64,000 nucleotides of DNA, taken from positions 62,001 to 126,000 of the forward strand of contig NZ_JAKMAJ010000014.1 of assembly GCF_022378355.1 (NCBI RefSeq), given 5' to 3'. Both the position numbers and the translations under genes were made by a program. Below are positions 28,738 through 39,710 of the stretch, one piece after another. The notes beneath the pieces are model-generated. The model saw only the letters and a program-made list of their open reading frames with translations. It ran no database searches and had not been told where the DNA came from. Position 1 is the first letter of the stretch. Each line of letters starts with the position of its first letter. The DNA comes from Brenneria bubanii. Lineage in GTDB: Bacteria > Pseudomonadota > Gammaproteobacteria > Enterobacterales > Enterobacteriaceae.

Positions 28738-28995
28738 ATGACGGTAGAAAAACCGGAAGAAGCAATGACATTCGGTGAACTGCTGGAGCTAATCGGCGCA
28801 CAGCAGCGCAAGATTGACGCATTAGAGCTTGCCTTTTCGTCATTGGTTTTTTGCCTTGATGAAAAAGCAAACCAACTGATGATTCATAATCTGAAGCTGG
28901 AGTCTCAAAATGAAAATCGGGATCCTTTGATGAAAAAACATCTTGCCCGTTTTGTCGCCATATTAGAGAAAAATGCCGGGTTAAATACCGAATAG
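28738..28995 (+). CDS. Small acidic coiled-coil protein, possible IraP-type anti-adapter
   Basis: An 85-residue protein, no confident family. A GAGG ribosome-binding site and a strong downstream terminator make it a real gene. The N-terminal half (about residues 11-45) looks helical and heptad-like. A core KIDALELAFSSLV resembles QVEALEIIVTAML in E. coli IraP (86 aa), which stabilises sigma-S by blocking RssB, and both proteins end in a short charged helix. The match is weak and by eye. It lies alone between dinI and bssS, where E. coli has no counterpart. Confidence 0.45.
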   Translation: MTVEKPEEAMTFGELLELIGAQQRKIDALELAFSSLVFCLDEKANQLMIHNLKLESQNENRDPLMKKHLARFVAILEKNAGLNTE

Positions 28996-29018
28996 CATTT
29001 TCTTTATTCCGTCGTTCT

Positions 29019-29068
29019 ATGAAACAATCCGGAAGGATTCGTTTTCCCCCGGATTGTTTCATGTTTTA
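29019..29068 (+). terminator. Terminator after the 85-residue ORF
   Basis: ATGAAACAATCCGG (29019-29032) pairs perfectly with CCGGATTGTTTCAT (29049-29062); a short T-run (GTTTTA) follows. The 14-bp stem with a 16-nt loop lies 24 bp after the stop codon. Confidence 0.75.
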
Positions 29069-29214
29069 GCCCGAAAACTTTTTTTGCAGTTTTCTTAAAA
29101 ATATTTCCCATAAACTAAATAAGCGACGATATACTGATAGTGCTCTTGTAAATAAGGAGCCGCCTTAAACCTCGTTAGTCACTCATGTTAGTAACTAGTC
29201 AATAAGGGGTATTT

Positions 29215-29469
29215 ATGGATAGAGAAAATGAAGTTATTCAGACACATCCTCTTGTAGGTTGGGACATCAGCACCGTTGACAGTTATGATGCCATGATGAT
29301 CCGTTTACACTATTTATCCACCTCGGATCAGGCTCCGGATGAGGCGCAAGTTGACCGGACACTGTGGTTAACGACGGATGTAGCCAAGAAACTTATATAT
29401 ATACTAGAAGCAGGCATTGCTAAAATAGAATCAACAGATTGCCAATCTCTTGATTATAGAAAGCATTAG
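29215..29469 (+). CDS. bssS: Biofilm regulator BssS
   Basis: An 84-residue protein, same length as E. coli BssS (YceP), which affects biofilm formation and AI-2/indole signalling. NEVIQTHPLVGWDISTVDSY at the N-terminus and LWLTTDVA...ILEAGIAKIES are conserved; the middle is variable. AAGGGG lies upstream of the ATG. Its molecular activity is not known. Confidence 0.92.
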   Translation: MDRENEVIQTHPLVGWDISTVDSYDAMMIRLHYLSTSDQAPDEAQVDRTLWLTTDVAKKLIYILEAGIAKIESTDCQSLDYRKH

Positions 29470-29529
29470 CCATTGATAACGCTTATTATTATTTTATACC
29501 AGATTGATTGATTCTTGCTTTACCATCCC

Positions 29530-29568
29530 AATAACAGCACCGCCAGCAAGGCGGTGTTGTTATTTTAG
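29530..29568. terminator. Bidirectional terminator after bssS
   Basis: AATAACAGCACCGC (29530-29543) and GCGGTGTTGTTATT (29551-29564) form a 14-bp stem with one G-U pair. T-rich sequence follows on the plus strand. Confidence 0.75.
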
Positions 29569-29718
29569 CCATCAGGCCGCGTTTTTGCGTTCTATCCTTC
29601 TCTGTTATTACGGCTATGCCTGTTCCCCCGCCGAGTAAGCTCTCTTCTTCCCGCACCTCATATTGCAAATTCTGAAGTAGCAATCGCGATACTTGCCCTG
29701 GATAAACCGGCTGTCTCG

Positions 29719-29755
29719 TTTATTGGTTATTGGTTATTGGTTATTGGTTATTGGC
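29719..29755 (+). repeat. Heptanucleotide tandem repeat (TATTGGT, about five copies)
   Basis: Four perfect TATTGGT units (29721-29748) are followed by a fifth, TATTGGC (29749-29755). The array lies about 150 bp upstream of yceJ in the 433-bp bssS-yceJ gap. Slipped-strand changes would alter spacing by 7 bp in the yceJ promoter region. The remainder of the gap is AT-rich and shows nothing else I recognise. Confidence 0.9.
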
Positions 29756-29902
29756 GCCAGGTTGAACAAAATATGGATTTCAATTCAAAAAAATTGTTCA
29801 CTCTCGTCTTATTGTTAAAAAATGTGACTTTATATTGCTTTTGTGTTTAGACATGTTTAAGTTTGCAAAATTGTATCGGTAATCAGATAAGGAGTCATAA
29901 CC

Positions 29903-30457
29903 ATGCTTTGGCGTAATACCTCAACTCGTTATGGCCACGTCAGTATTCTGCTCCATTGGATAGTAGCGTTAACCGTATACGGAATGTTTGCGTTAGGACT
30001 CTGGATGGTCACCTTGGGATACTACGACGTCTGGTATCATCGCGCTCCCGAAATTCATAAGAGTATTGGCATATTGCTTTTTGCCGTTATGATTTTTCGC
30101 GTGATCTGGCGTTTCTTTTCCCCGCCTCCGCCGCCATTAAGCAGCTATTCACCCTTGACGCGAGTCAGCGCCGCGTTGGCGCACATTGCGCTTTATGTTG
30201 TTTTGTTCGCGATATTAATCAGTGGGTATTTGATCTCCACTGCCGAGGGACAACCTATTTCAGTGTTTGGCTGGTTTTCTATTCCGGCGACATTGAGCGG
30301 TTTGACGGATCAGGCCGATGTTGCCGGTACCGTGCATCTTTATCTTGCCTGGGCGGTGGTGGCGCTATCTGCGCTGCACGGTTTAGCCGCATTAAAACAT
30401 CACTTTATAGATGGTGATTCGACGTTGAAAAGGATGTTGGGCCGCAACATCTCTTAA
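29903..30457 (+). CDS. yceJ: YceJ, cytochrome b561 family protein
   Basis: A 184-residue inner-membrane protein of the bacterial cytochrome b561 type with four hydrophobic segments (about 12-35, 44-66, 88-112, 145-165). His residues in ILLHWIVA and APEIHKSIG, plus two near the end (VHLYLAW, LSALHGLAALKHH), fit two b-heme axial pairs. Such proteins shuttle electrons from the quinol pool. It is followed 24 bp later by yceI and the two are probably cotranscribed. Confidence 0.9.
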   Translation: MLWRNTSTRYGHVSILLHWIVALTVYGMFALGLWMVTLGYYDVWYHRAPEIHKSIGILLFAVMIFRVIWRFFSPPPPPLSSYSPLTRVSAALAHIALYVVLFAILISGYLISTAEGQPISVFGWFSIPATLSGLTDQADVAGTVHLYLAWAVVALSALHGLAALKHHFIDGDSTLKRMLGRNIS

Positions 30458-30481
30458 CCTTACCAATTGGGAGAAATACCG

Positions 30482-31060
30482 ATGCTGAAGAAAACTCTAC
30501 TGGGCCTGACCGCCGCATCCATGCTCGCCACAGCCGGCTCGGCTTTAGCCGCCGACTACAAATTCGATAAGGAAGGCCAGCATGCGTTTATCCAGTTTCG
30601 CATTAATCACTTAGGCTATAGCTGGATTTATGGCGGCTTTAACGATTTTGACGGTAGTTTCTCGTTTGATGAGAGTAACCCTGCCGCCGATAAAGTTAAG
30701 GTCACTATCAATACCGGTAGTGTCGATACCAACCATGCGGAGCGCGACAAACATATCCGCAGCGCGGACTTTCTGAATGTATCTAAACATCCGCAGGCGA
30801 CATTTACGTCCACGGAAGTGAAAAAAGAGGGAGAGGAATACGACATCCTCGGCGACCTGACCTTAAATGGCGTGACCAGGCCTGTGACCTTGGAAGCAAA
30901 ACTGGTCGGCAAGGGTGACGATCCCTGGGGCAATTATCGCGCCGGATTTGAAGCCGAAGGGACCATCAAGCTGAAAGATTTTAACATTACCCAGGACTTG
31001 GGGCCGGCGTCCCAGGAAGTTCAGCTGATCATTTCGGTTGAAGGCGTTCGTCAGAAATAA
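30482..31060 (+). CDS. yceI: YceI family periplasmic lipid-binding protein
   Basis: A 192-residue protein (E. coli YceI is 191). A cleavable signal peptide of 22-23 residues ends in [10 protein letters not shown]. The lipocalin-like YceI domain binds isoprenoid-type lipids such as polyprenols in related structures. [18 protein letters not shown] and GDLTLNGVT are the family core. Start at 30482 has GGGAG upstream; the longer reading from 30467 is not needed. Pairing with cytochrome b561 YceJ suggests an envelope quinone or isoprenoid role (inference). Confidence 0.93.
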   Translation: MLKKTLLGLTAASMLATAGSALAADYKFDKEGQHAFIQFRINHLGYSWIYGGFNDFDGSFSFDESNPAADKVKVTINTGSVDTNHAERDKHIRSADFLNVSKHPQATFTSTEVKKEGEEYDILGDLTLNGVTRPVTLEAKLVGKGDDPWGNYRAGFEAEGTIKLKDFNITQDLGPASQEVQLIISVEGVRQK

Positions 31061-31125
31061 CGTATCGGCGGTTAATGAATAAAAGATTAAAGCCCTCTCC
31101 GGATGTGAAAGGGCCTTTTGTGCCG

Positions 31126-32193
31126 CTATTTGCCTTCGTCCTTGTCTGAGGGCGAAGGTATACGCAATGTGGATTGCAATAACCCTTTTGATTTATTGAA
31201 AATTTTCATGCCATTTTCACGCCCGCTACGCCTGGCGCGTTGTTCCGCCAGCGGAAGGAGTCGCTCTTCCCGGCAGTTGTCGCTACAGCATCCTTCATAT
31301 TTCTCAGCACATGCCGGACACTGAATGAATAACAAGTGACAACCTTCATTACGACAATTTGTATGGTGGTCACAAAGGGCGCCGCACTGATGGCAGTGTG
31401 CAATCACTTCATCAGAAATCCGCTCCCCCATACGTTCGTCAAACACAAAATTCTTGCCAATAAATCTAAGCGGCAGACCTTTGGCTTTCGCCTGTCGCGC
31501 GTATTCAATGATCCCGCCCTCAACATGATAGACATGCTTGAATCCATGATGAAGCATATAGGCGCTCGCTTTCTCACAGCGGATCCCGCCGGTACAATAC
31601 ATGACGATATTTTTATCTTGCTGATGCTTTAGCATGTCCACCGCCATCGGAAGTTGTTCACGGAACGTGTCCGAAGGAACCTCCAGCGCATTTTCAAAAT
31701 GTCCGACTTCGTATTCATAGTGATTGCGCATATCAACAAACAGCGTATCAGGATCCTCGGCCATCGCGTTGACCTGTTCAGCCTTCAGATACTGACCAAC
31801 ATTTGCCGGATTGAACGTTGGGTCATCAATACCATCCGCCACGATACGATCGCGGACTTTCATCCGCAGCACCCAAAATGACTTTCCATCATCCTCCAAT
31901 GCGATGTTTAGCCGAACCTCGTCAAGCGCGGGATCTGCGCTGAACAGCACCGTCCTGAACGCATCAAACTGGTTGCTCGGCACGCTGATTTGGGCATTGA
32001 TGCCTTCCGCCGCAATGTAGATACGGCCAAAAACCTTCAGCGGCTCAAACTGGCTATATAGACGATCGCGGAACGCCTGCGGGTTAGCAATCGAAAAATA
32101 CTTATAGAAAGAAACTGTGGTTCGCGGCTCGGTTTCAGCAAGCATGCGAGCTTTCAGTTCCTCATTGGAAACCCGGTTATGTAACACTGGCAT
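31126..32193 (-). CDS. trhO: tRNA uridine(34) hydroxylase TrhO (YceA)
   Basis: A 355-residue enzyme that makes 5-hydroxyuridine at the tRNA wobble position using O2. An N-terminal UPF0176 domain is followed by a rhodanese domain with the reactive Cys200 in [13 protein letters not shown] (Cys206 also conserved) and a C-terminal Cys-rich metal-site region ([20 protein letters not shown]). Start MPVLHNRVS at 32193 matches E. coli; the reading to 32214 is unsupported. It diverges from lpxL across about 376 bp with no other gene visible. Confidence 0.95.
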   Translation of the reverse strand: MPVLHNRVSNEELKARMLAETEPRTTVSFYKYFSIANPQAFRDRLYSQFEPLKVFGRIYIAAEGINAQISVPSNQFDAFRTVLFSADPALDEVRLNIALEDDGKSFWVLRMKVRDRIVADGIDDPTFNPANVGQYLKAEQVNAMAEDPDTLFVDMRNHYEYEVGHFENALEVPSDTFREQLPMAVDMLKHQQDKNIVMYCTGGIRCEKASAYMLHHGFKHVYHVEGGIIEYARQAKAKGLPLRFIGKNFVFDERMGERISDEVIAHCHQCGALCDHHTNCRNEGCHLLFIQCPACAEKYEGCCSDNCREERLLPLAEQRARRSGRENGMKIFNKSKGLLQSTLRIPSPSDKDEGK

Positions 32194-32569
32194 GGTGTAC
32201 TTTCCTGTCTTCATTGAGGTTAATCACCGCCAGGCTTTCTCTGACGGCTTGAATGGCCCGGCATCATACCCGATAGCAGAATTCATGTCAGGCGGCGAAT
32301 ATAAAATAACCGGACCTGCCGATGCGGCGAAAATTCAGCGTATCCGATCGCCTAACGAATGCGCATCAATGGCATCAACGGTTACACACGGCCGGCGCCA
32401 AATGCTATCATTAGCATCGCCATTCTTTTTTTGTATAAAAATCAGGCTAAAGCGCATCGAGAAATTTTTGCTAATGAATGTGCTGCAATCACCTATCCTG
32501 TTGAATGGGAATCTTATTCATTTTTTAACGGTATGAGTGCCTAACAGCACCAGAATTGATACTGAGGCC

Positions 32570-33490
32570 ATGACACAAATCCCCACTTTTAATCGTTCAT
32601 TACTACACCCACGTTATTGGTTAACCTGGTTGGGCATCGGCGCGCTCTATCTTATTGTATTGCTGCCCTACCCTTTGCTTTACCGAATCGGCACCGGACT
32701 GGGTCACCTCTCCATGCGGCTGCTGCCGCGCAGGGTTGAAATTACCATTCGAAACCTTGAGTTATGCTTTCCCGACATGTCAACCGCGAAACGCGATGAG
32801 CTCGTCAGAAAAAATTTTGAAGCCGTAGGCATGGGCATAATAGAAACCGGTATGGCATGGTTTTGGCCTGACTGGCGAATAGAACGCTGGTTTACCGCTA
32901 AAGGACTCGAGCATATAGCGCAGCTACGGGCGCAAAACCGTGGAATTCTATTGATTGGGCTGCATTTTCTAACGCTGGAGCTTGGCGCCCGTATTTTTGG
33001 CATAAGAAATGCTGGAATTGGCGTCTATCGTCCCAATGATAATAAGCTGATCGACTGGTTGCAGACTTGGGGAAGAATGCGCTCGAACAAATCCATGATC
33101 GATCGTAAGGACCTAAAGGGTATGATCCGGGCGCTTAAGCAGGGTGAGATTATCTGGTATGCCCCCGACCATGATTACGGTCCTCGCAGTAGCGTGTTCG
33201 TCCCGCTTTTTGCGGTGAACAAAGCGGCGACGACGGTGGGAAGTTACATCTTAGCCAAAACCGCCAAACCCGCTATCGTCCCTTTTGTACCCCGCCGACT
33301 GCCGAAGGGTAAAGGGTATGAGCTGTTGATTCAGCCTGCTGAATTAGAGGTCCCGCTGGAAAATGAGGAAGCGACGGCGGCGTGGATGAATAAAATTGTC
33401 GAGCAAAATATTCTTCTGGCGCCTGAGCAATATATGTGGCTCCACCGCCGCTTTAAAACCCGTCCGGAAGGCGAACCCTCTATCTACTAA
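32570..33490 (+). CDS. lpxL: Kdo2-lipid IVA lauroyltransferase LpxL
   Basis: A 306-residue inner-membrane acyltransferase of lipid A synthesis, same length as E. coli LpxL. An N-terminal hydrophobic segment (about 19-40) precedes the acyltransferase domain with the HX4E motif HFLTLE, His132 and Glu137 as in E. coli. [19 protein letters not shown] and [11 protein letters not shown] follow. Position between trhO and mdtG supports LpxL, not the paralogue LpxP. Start at 32570 matches the family; the extension to 32537 does not. Confidence 0.94.
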   Translation: MTQIPTFNRSLLHPRYWLTWLGIGALYLIVLLPYPLLYRIGTGLGHLSMRLLPRRVEITIRNLELCFPDMSTAKRDELVRKNFEAVGMGIIETGMAWFWPDWRIERWFTAKGLEHIAQLRAQNRGILLIGLHFLTLELGARIFGIRNAGIGVYRPNDNKLIDWLQTWGRMRSNKSMIDRKDLKGMIRALKQGEIIWYAPDHDYGPRSSVFVPLFAVNKAATTVGSYILAKTAKPAIVPFVPRRLPKGKGYELLIQPAELEVPLENEEATAAWMNKIVEQNILLAPEQYMWLHRRFKTRPEGEPSIY

Positions 33491-33500
33491 CGCCGTAAAG

Positions 33501-33532
33501 CCTTATTCATATAAAATAATATGTGAATAAGG
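33501..33532. terminator. Hairpin after lpxL
   Basis: CCTTATTCA and TGAATAAGG are perfect 9-bp arms, extendable to 13 bp with one G-T pair around an A/T loop, 10 bp after the lpxL stop. There is no T-run, so it may be a transcript-stabilising 3' hairpin. The rest of the gap to 33708 should hold the mdtG promoter. Confidence 0.5.
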
Positions 33533-33708
33533 TCTCCCTCGCTGAGAACGTACTGAATTCTTACAGATTAATGATACATGTCTTGTTGATATTCCCTCAA
33601 CGGCACATACTGATACATTGTCTGCTATGTAATTTGTTTACCCTCACACATCGCACCCTGTAAAGCGTAACCTGAGGAAAGAAACGCTCACCGCCTTATC
33701 GGAACTTT

Positions 33709-34935
33709 ATGACGCCAGAAGTAGAACCGATTGATTGGAAACGTAATCTTTATGTCGCCTGGTTAGGTTGCTTCTTTACCGGCGCCGCATTCAGTCTGGT
33801 CATGCCGTTCCTTCCACTCTATGTCGAGCAACTGGGCGTCAGTGGGCATGAAGCATTGAACATGTGGTCCGGCGTGGTCTTCAGCATTACGTTTCTTTTC
33901 TCCGCCATCGCTTCTCCATTTTGGGGACGACTTGCCGACCGCAAGGGCCGTAAACTGATGCTGCTGCGCTCGGCGCTGGGCATGTGCATTGTTATGGTGC
34001 TCATGGGACTGGCGCAGAATATATGGCAATTTCTGTTTCTGCGGGTCGCCCTTGGCGTTCTGGGCGGCTTCGTTCCTAACGCCAATGCATTGATCGCCAC
34101 CCAGGTTCCACGCAGCAAAAGTGGCTGGGCGCTGGGAACGCTATCCACCGGGGCAGTCAGCGGCGCGCTGATCGGCCCGTTAATCGGCGGCTATTTGGCG
34201 GATGCCTACGGATTACGTCCGGTATTTTTCATCACGGCTACCGTATTGTTTATCTGCTTCCTGATTACGCTGTTTTATGTGCAGGAACGCTTTATCTCGA
34301 TCCGCAAAAAAGACATGTTGAATGGCCGGCAGGTAATGAGCTCGCTTAAAAACCCCAAACTGGTCCTGAGTCTGTTCGTGACTACGCTCATTATCCAGGT
34401 TGCGACCGGATCAATCTCGCCGATATTAACCTTATTCGTTCGGGATCTGGCCGGGCACACGCAGAATCTGGCTTTTATCAGCGGAATGATTGCCGCCATT
34501 CCAGGCGTTTCGGCTTTGATCAGCGCGCCAAAGCTCGGCAAATTAGGCGATAAAATAGGCCCGGAGCGGATTTTGATCGCGATGCTGCTAGCGTCCGTTT
34601 TACTGTTAATCCCGATGGCTTTTGTTCAGACGCCCTGGCAGTTGGGCATGCTTCGCTTCCTGCTGGGGGCGGCCGATGGCGCGCTGATGCCCGCGGTGCA
34701 AACATTATTGATTTATCATTCATCCAATCAGGTCGCCGGACGGATTTTCAGCTACAACCAGTCGTTCCGTGATATCGGCAATGTGACCGGCCCGATAATC
34801 GGTGCATCCATCTCGGCCACTTACGGCTTCCGCGCCGTGTTTATCGCCACCGCATTGGTGGTGCTGGCAAATGCGCTCTACTCCTGGCGAAGCTTACAGC
34901 GCCGTCCTTCAAAACTTGGGCTACCGGGAGATTGA
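33709..34935 (+). CDS. mdtG: Multidrug efflux MFS transporter MdtG
   Basis: A 408-residue major facilitator superfamily protein, same length as E. coli MdtG (YceE), which exports fosfomycin and deoxycholate. About 12 membrane segments are visible. The loop 2-3 motif [10 protein letters not shown] (about residues 70-79) and the second-half copy [10 protein letters not shown] are intact, as is the [14 protein letters not shown] segment of drug antiporters. It precedes opgH tail-to-tail with a shared terminator. Confidence 0.94.
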   Translation: MTPEVEPIDWKRNLYVAWLGCFFTGAAFSLVMPFLPLYVEQLGVSGHEALNMWSGVVFSITFLFSAIASPFWGRLADRKGRKLMLLRSALGMCIVMVLMGLAQNIWQFLFLRVALGVLGGFVPNANALIATQVPRSKSGWALGTLSTGAVSGALIGPLIGGYLADAYGLRPVFFITATVLFICFLITLFYVQERFISIRKKDMLNGRQVMSSLKNPKLVLSLFVTTLIIQVATGSISPILTLFVRDLAGHTQNLAFISGMIAAIPGVSALISAPKLGKLGDKIGPERILIAMLLASVLLLIPMAFVQTPWQLGMLRFLLGAADGALMPAVQTLLIYHSSNQVAGRIFSYNQSFRDIGNVTGPIIGASISATYGFRAVFIATALVVLANALYSWRSLQRRPSKLGLPGD

Positions 34936-34994
34936 CGACTATCCATATAGCCGCTAGCCGCCTCACGCAGGCAATAACGGGATAAACCGCAGAT

Positions 34995-35026
34995 AAAAAA
35001 AAGCAACGGCGCGCCGTTGCTTTTTA
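34995..35026. terminator. Bidirectional terminator between mdtG and opgH
   Basis: An A-run, then AGCAACGGC (35002-35010), GCGC-type centre and GCCGTTGCT, then a T5 run. The almost perfect palindrome with A/T flanks serves both convergent genes. Confidence 0.9.
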
Positions 35027-35047
35027 TTCGCTCAAGATAACTGGATA

Positions 35048-37606
35048 TTATCCTTTAATATGCGGCGCGGCTAGTTGCCGATAATAGTCGGACCATGACG
35101 CATACTGCTCGGGCTTCTGCCAAACCCGGTAATGAAGGCGGGATATCATTACGGGATCGCTTAGCAGCATCAGTCGCTGATTATTGCTAACCTCCTCCGG
35201 TTTTTGACTCAACGCCGCATTAACGTTCTGTTCGCGAACATTTTCTATCGCCTGACTGAAACGGTGGCGAGCAGTCGCCATTGCGCTAGCCAGGGCGTTA
35301 ATCGATGGATCAAACACCGCCTGCATAAAGCCGGATTCCAGCTTACGCTGACGATTTAACTGGCAGTAGGCATCGGTCGCAACCAGTTCACGCGGCGGCT
35401 CGTACTCTTCGGGAATCAATAGCAATTTGGCTCGTTTACACCCCAATCCCAACGACGCGCGGCTGGAATAGACGGAGACAAACGGCGACAGGATCAATGA
35501 GAAGACAATCGGAGCCAACCACCACAAGAAGCGCAGATCCAACCATGCCATACCTGTCGCCCAGACCAGTCCCAACGCTAATTGAGAACCGTGACGGATA
35601 AAGGCCTCTCCCCAGGGCGTCGCATCATCATCGCGTTGAGGCGAGTTCCACTGTACCGACCATCCCAAAAACGCGCTAACGACGAACACGGTATGGAATA
35701 ACATTCTGACCGGCGCCAGCAGGACAGAAAATATCATTTCCACCAGCAACGAAATCACCAGCCGGAAAGACCCGCCATACGCCTTCGCGCCTTTGGCGCA
35801 AATCAGGATCACACTCAACAACTTCGGCAAGAACAACAATACCAGCGTGGTTGAGAATAGCGCGATTGCCAGCTCCGGCCGCCATTGCGGCCACACGGGA
35901 AATAGCTGTCTGGGTTGCAGAAAGTACTGTGGCTCCATCAGGGTGTGCACAACCTGTAATGCGGTCGATAGCGCCAGAAACATAAACCACAGCGGCGCAG
36001 ACAGATAGGACATCACGCCGGTAAGAAATACCGCACGGTGAACCGGGTGCATCCCTTTAACCAGGAACAAACGGAAATTCATGAGGTTGCCATGACACCA
36101 GCGCCGATCGCGTTTCAGTTCGTCCAACAGGTTAGGCGGCAGTTCTTCATAACTGCCGGGCAGGTCATAGGCGATCCAAACCCCCCACCCCGCACGGCGC
36201 ATCAATGCCGCTTCGACGAAGTCATGAGAAAGAATGGCTCCCGCGAACGACCCTTCGCCGGGTAATGGCGCCAGCGCGCAGTGCTCAATGAAGGGTTTTA
36301 TCCGAATGATGGCGTTATGCCCCCAGTAATGGGACTCACCCAACTGCCAGAAATGCAGACCCGCGGTAAACAGCGGACCATAAACGCGAGTAGCAAACTG
36401 CTGGCAACGCGCATACAGCGTGTCCATTCCCGAAGCTTTCGGCGAAGACTGGATAATGCCGGCATTAGGATTCGCATCCATCAGCCTGACAAGCGACGTC
36501 AGACATTCACCGCTCATTACGCTGTCTGCATCCAGGATCACCATATAGCTGTATTGGCTACCCCAACGACGGCAGAAGTCGTCAATGTTGCCGCTCTTAC
36601 GTTTTACGCGGCGACGGCGACGGCGGTAAAAAATCCGCCCGGCTCCGCCCACATCGCGGCAAAGGTCCATCCAGGCTTTTTGCTCTGCAATACAGGTATC
36701 GGGATCGTTACTGTCGCTGAGCACGTAAATGTCAAAGTTATCGAGCGTTCCGGTCGCCTCCACGGACTCATACGTGGCGCGTAAACCAGCGAAAACACGC
36801 TCAACATCTTCGTTGCAGATAGGCATGATCAGCGCAGTGCGATGATCCGGATTGAGCGGCTCATCACCGACCAGGGTAGAAGAAATACTGTATTTATCCC
36901 TGCCGATCAACAGTTGTAGGAAGCCCATCAGCGCAGTCCAGAAACCCGCCGAAACCCAGCAGAACAGAACCGCGAACAAGACGAGAATACCGCTCTGCAA
37001 TACATAGGGCAGTAGCTGCAAAAACGATCGCATCAATGGTTGATCCGCCATTTCAAACGGATCAACCAGCGCCCAGCCCTGATAAGGCAGAATGGTTTTC
37101 ATGTACCAGGTGGCAATCGCCGTCTGAAAAAGCGTCAGAACCAGCAGGATGTAGCGCCGCAGGGTACCAACCATACGCCACCTGTTTTCAGCGATGGTTT
37201 CCTCCGGGCTGGCGTTATGGTAATGATGGCGAGGCGGCACCGTTTTGCCTAGCAAACTTTCCCACCAGCGAGCCAGCGGGTTGGTGCGCCAGACATCAGG
37301 AAACATCGAGGAACGGGTGATCGTTGGCATCGCCTGCAACGCCGTCCGCCCTTCGGTATCTTTGCCCAATTGCTTATCGTGATCAAGACCATCAGACCAG
37401 GCCATCTCTAAGCGAGAGTGAACCGAATTCAGCGCGACATCGTCCTGCGAATGGCCCTTTACCTGGCTTCCATCCGCCAATAACTGATGCAGTGCGGACT
37501 GATCGATAGGCTCTGATTCTGGTAGCCTTTCACGCAGCGCCCTTGCCTGCTCGGCAGACAAGGGCAATTTCTCGATATAATCGAGAGGAGAAGTTGACTT
37601 ATTCAT
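35048..37606 (-). CDS. opgH: Osmoregulated periplasmic glucan glucosyltransferase OpgH
   Basis: An 852-residue inner-membrane enzyme (E. coli 847) polymerising beta-1,2-glucose backbones of periplasmic glucans from UDP-glucose. It is a family GT2 processive glycosyltransferase: the Asp motifs are in NDPDTCIAE and [12 protein letters not shown], the Q/RxxRW motif is DRRWCHG, and about eight membrane segments flank the catalytic loop. The start overlaps opgG by 8 nt, so translation is coupled. opgGH mutants of soft-rot bacteria lose virulence (family knowledge). opgC, the succinyltransferase gene found beside opgG in E. coli, is not here. Confidence 0.96.
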   Translation of the reverse strand: MNKSTSPLDYIEKLPLSAEQARALRERLPESEPIDQSALHQLLADGSQVKGHSQDDVALNSVHSRLEMAWSDGLDHDKQLGKDTEGRTALQAMPTITRSSMFPDVWRTNPLARWWESLLGKTVPPRHHYHNASPEETIAENRWRMVGTLRRYILLVLTLFQTAIATWYMKTILPYQGWALVDPFEMADQPLMRSFLQLLPYVLQSGILVLFAVLFCWVSAGFWTALMGFLQLLIGRDKYSISSTLVGDEPLNPDHRTALIMPICNEDVERVFAGLRATYESVEATGTLDNFDIYVLSDSNDPDTCIAEQKAWMDLCRDVGGAGRIFYRRRRRRVKRKSGNIDDFCRRWGSQYSYMVILDADSVMSGECLTSLVRLMDANPNAGIIQSSPKASGMDTLYARCQQFATRVYGPLFTAGLHFWQLGESHYWGHNAIIRIKPFIEHCALAPLPGEGSFAGAILSHDFVEAALMRRAGWGVWIAYDLPGSYEELPPNLLDELKRDRRWCHGNLMNFRLFLVKGMHPVHRAVFLTGVMSYLSAPLWFMFLALSTALQVVHTLMEPQYFLQPRQLFPVWPQWRPELAIALFSTTLVLLFLPKLLSVILICAKGAKAYGGSFRLVISLLVEMIFSVLLAPVRMLFHTVFVVSAFLGWSVQWNSPQRDDDATPWGEAFIRHGSQLALGLVWATGMAWLDLRFLWWLAPIVFSLILSPFVSVYSSRASLGLGCKRAKLLLIPEEYEPPRELVATDAYCQLNRQRKLESGFMQAVFDPSINALASAMATARHRFSQAIENVREQNVNAALSQKPEEVSNNQRLMLLSDPVMISRLHYRVWQKPEQYASWSDYYRQLAAPHIKG

Positions 37607-39167
37607 TAGCAGGTAGCTGATAGCTCCAGGTTTCGCTCAATGTGGTTTCACCATTGACCAGCGCAGCCCGCATTTCCGTCGGCTGTTTGTTATCCTTCAC
37701 TCGTAAACGCAGCGTCAGACGCCAGCCATGAGTGATCGGATTGTAGCGCACGCTGTTTTCAACGATCTCGCCATTGTCGCCAATGCTGACCTGAGATGTA
37801 ACCGGTGTTGCTTCATCCATCTCTTTTAACGACGGTCCGACAAAATCCACCAGGAAAGCGACAGTGCCGTCAGGCTGACGAATCAGATTCGACTGTTTAA
37901 CATCGCCAGTAGAACGTCTGGTTTGCTGAACATAGGCAACATCTGGCGAATGCAGCTGCTCTTCGTCGCTGGTGAAGCGCAGGCGATACTTCATATCCAG
38001 AGGCTTGCCGGTTTCAGGTAAAACCTCCGGAGTCCAAAACGCCACGATATTGTCGTTGGTTTCATCAGCAGTCGGAATTTCAACAAGTTCCACCTTGCCC
38101 TTGCCCCAGTCGCCTTTGGGTTCAATCCAGCCGCTGGGACGCAGATCATAGCGATCGTCAAGATCCTCATAAGCGGAGAAATTGCGGCCACGCTGCAATA
38201 AGCCAAATCCTTTCGGGTTTTCTACCGCATAGGTGCTGACGGAAAGGTGCCGAGGATTATTCAACGGACGCCAAATCCACTCGCCGTTACCGGCATGAAT
38301 CGACAACCCATTGGAGTCATGCAGCGCAGGACGATAATTCAGCGTAGGCGATGGCTGATTAGGCCCAAACAGGTACATGCTGGTTAACGGCGCAACGCCC
38401 AGCTTACCAACTTTATCCCGCAGATATACCTTGGCCTGAACGTCAACAACGCTATCGCTACCCGGATAGACAACGAAGCGATACGCACCGGCCGCGCGCG
38501 GTGAGTCCAGCAAAGCATAAATCACTAAATGCTTATCGGCTGGTTTAGGACGTTCAATCCAGAATTCGCGAAAACGCGGAAACTCTTCACCCGAAGGCAA
38601 TGCGGTATCAATCGCCAGACCGCGGGCAGACAGACCATAAATCTGGCCTTTGCCTACGACACGGAAGTAGCTGGCGCCCAGCATGCTGACAATTTCATCA
38701 TTTTTATCCGCTTTATTGATCGGATAAAGAATTTTAAAACCAGCGAAACCGAGGTTCTTGACCGTTTCAGGATCGTGGTTGACGGAACCGAAATTAAAGT
38801 AATCTGCTGAATATTTAATCTCATCTACCGTTGTAGCAGTCACTTCATTAATTTTTACCGGCGTATCGAAATACATCCCCTGATGGTAGAACTGTAGCTT
38901 GAAGGGTGTCTGCAACGTGTTCCAGTATGATTTATCCCGATTGAATTGAATTTGCTGATAATCAGCAAATTTCATATCACGAAACTGAGCTGGAAGATTG
39001 CTTTTCGGCGCGTCAAAGCCTTTTGCTGCCAACGCTTCCGCTTGTTTAGCAACGTCATCAATAGTAAACGCCCAAGCCGGCACTGCGCTTAAAGACAGCG
39101 CGGCCACCGCTGAAAGCCAGCAAAGGCCTGCAGCCCGCTGTTTAGATCCAAGTTTATTAACCAGCAC
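37599..39167 (-). CDS. opgG: Osmoregulated periplasmic glucan biosynthesis protein OpgG
   Basis: A 522-residue periplasmic protein needed for periplasmic-glucan backbone synthesis and branching. A signal peptide ends near [11 protein letters not shown] (about residue 33). Then comes the MdoG domain: [34 protein letters not shown] and the C-terminal Ig-like domain ending [13 protein letters not shown]. The start is GTG at 39165-39167, preceded by AGGGGGAG. It heads the opgGH operon. Confidence 0.96.
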   Translation of the reverse strand: MLVNKLGSKQRAAGLCWLSAVAALSLSAVPAWAFTIDDVAKQAEALAAKGFDAPKSNLPAQFRDMKFADYQQIQFNRDKSYWNTLQTPFKLQFYHQGMYFDTPVKINEVTATTVDEIKYSADYFNFGSVNHDPETVKNLGFAGFKILYPINKADKNDEIVSMLGASYFRVVGKGQIYGLSARGLAIDTALPSGEEFPRFREFWIERPKPADKHLVIYALLDSPRAAGAYRFVVYPGSDSVVDVQAKVYLRDKVGKLGVAPLTSMYLFGPNQPSPTLNYRPALHDSNGLSIHAGNGEWIWRPLNNPRHLSVSTYAVENPKGFGLLQRGRNFSAYEDLDDRYDLRPSGWIEPKGDWGKGKVELVEIPTADETNDNIVAFWTPEVLPETGKPLDMKYRLRFTSDEEQLHSPDVAYVQQTRRSTGDVKQSNLIRQPDGTVAFLVDFVGPSLKEMDEATPVTSQVSIGDNGEIVENSVRYNPITHGWRLTLRLRVKDNKQPTEMRAALVNGETTLSETWSYQLPANE

Positions 39168-39389
39168 AACTCCCCCTGTTCGTGTGCTTCAATCAATTAA
39201 AATCCATATTAATGGATAAGTTAGCTTTCCGACAACTCGATAACGATATGATTCACCATAATAGGTCAGCGTTTAGACAACCGGAACGCCAATAGATGAT
39301 AATCCTGATGAAAAATAGAAAACAGATAACATTTTTACTTTCCGCGCGAAAAATTCTTTTGCCCATATTTGGCTCGGCAATCGGTTCGC

Positions 39390-39514
39390 ATTGACATAAA
39401 ACATCACCGACTCTATCCCCTATCTGTGTGGCGCTGATCATCAGCGTGCTATTCGTGCGTCATTTGCCTAAGTACATGTCAAAAAAAGACTTCATGGGTA
39501 TTTACAGCCTCTAG
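39390..39514 (+). pseudogene. Possible 3' remnant of a membrane-protein gene
   Basis: In the 543-bp gap between opgG and the DUF2946 gene, one plus-strand frame ending at TAG 39512-39514 reads like a real protein tail: a hydrophobic helix (PICVALIISVLFV) followed by RHLPKYMSKKDFMGIYSL. A stop codon interrupts the frame upstream and there is no start. It could be decayed coding sequence, but chance cannot be excluded. The remaining gap (39168-39389, 39515-39710) should contain the opgG promoter; nothing else is recognisable. Confidence 0.25.
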
Positions 39515-39710
39515 GCCACTATATCGGATATCATCAAGCTCTGGCTTCAGGAATATTCTGTTTACTGATAGTCGCCAACATAAACGATAGCAGTAATTTC
39601 CGGTTTTATTTCACACATAAAACCGATCGGCAAACATTTATGTAACAAAAATAAAGTAGATAAGGTACAGTACCGCCCCTTGCTCCCGACTCGGCTTTAA
39701 CGCCACGTTT

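Noticed and set aside
29719-29755. Tandem repeat considered as CRISPR
   Set aside because: Units are 7 bp with no spacers; a simple tandem repeat, not a CRISPR array.
32117-32536. Plus-strand 139-codon frame before lpxL
   Set aside because: Starts inside trhO on the opposite strand and has shadow-like composition; no ribosome-binding site or family match.
32570-33490. LpxP (cold palmitoleoyltransferase) as alternative name for LpxL
   Set aside because: N-terminal sequence and position between trhO and mdtG match LpxL more closely; LpxP is not found at this locus.
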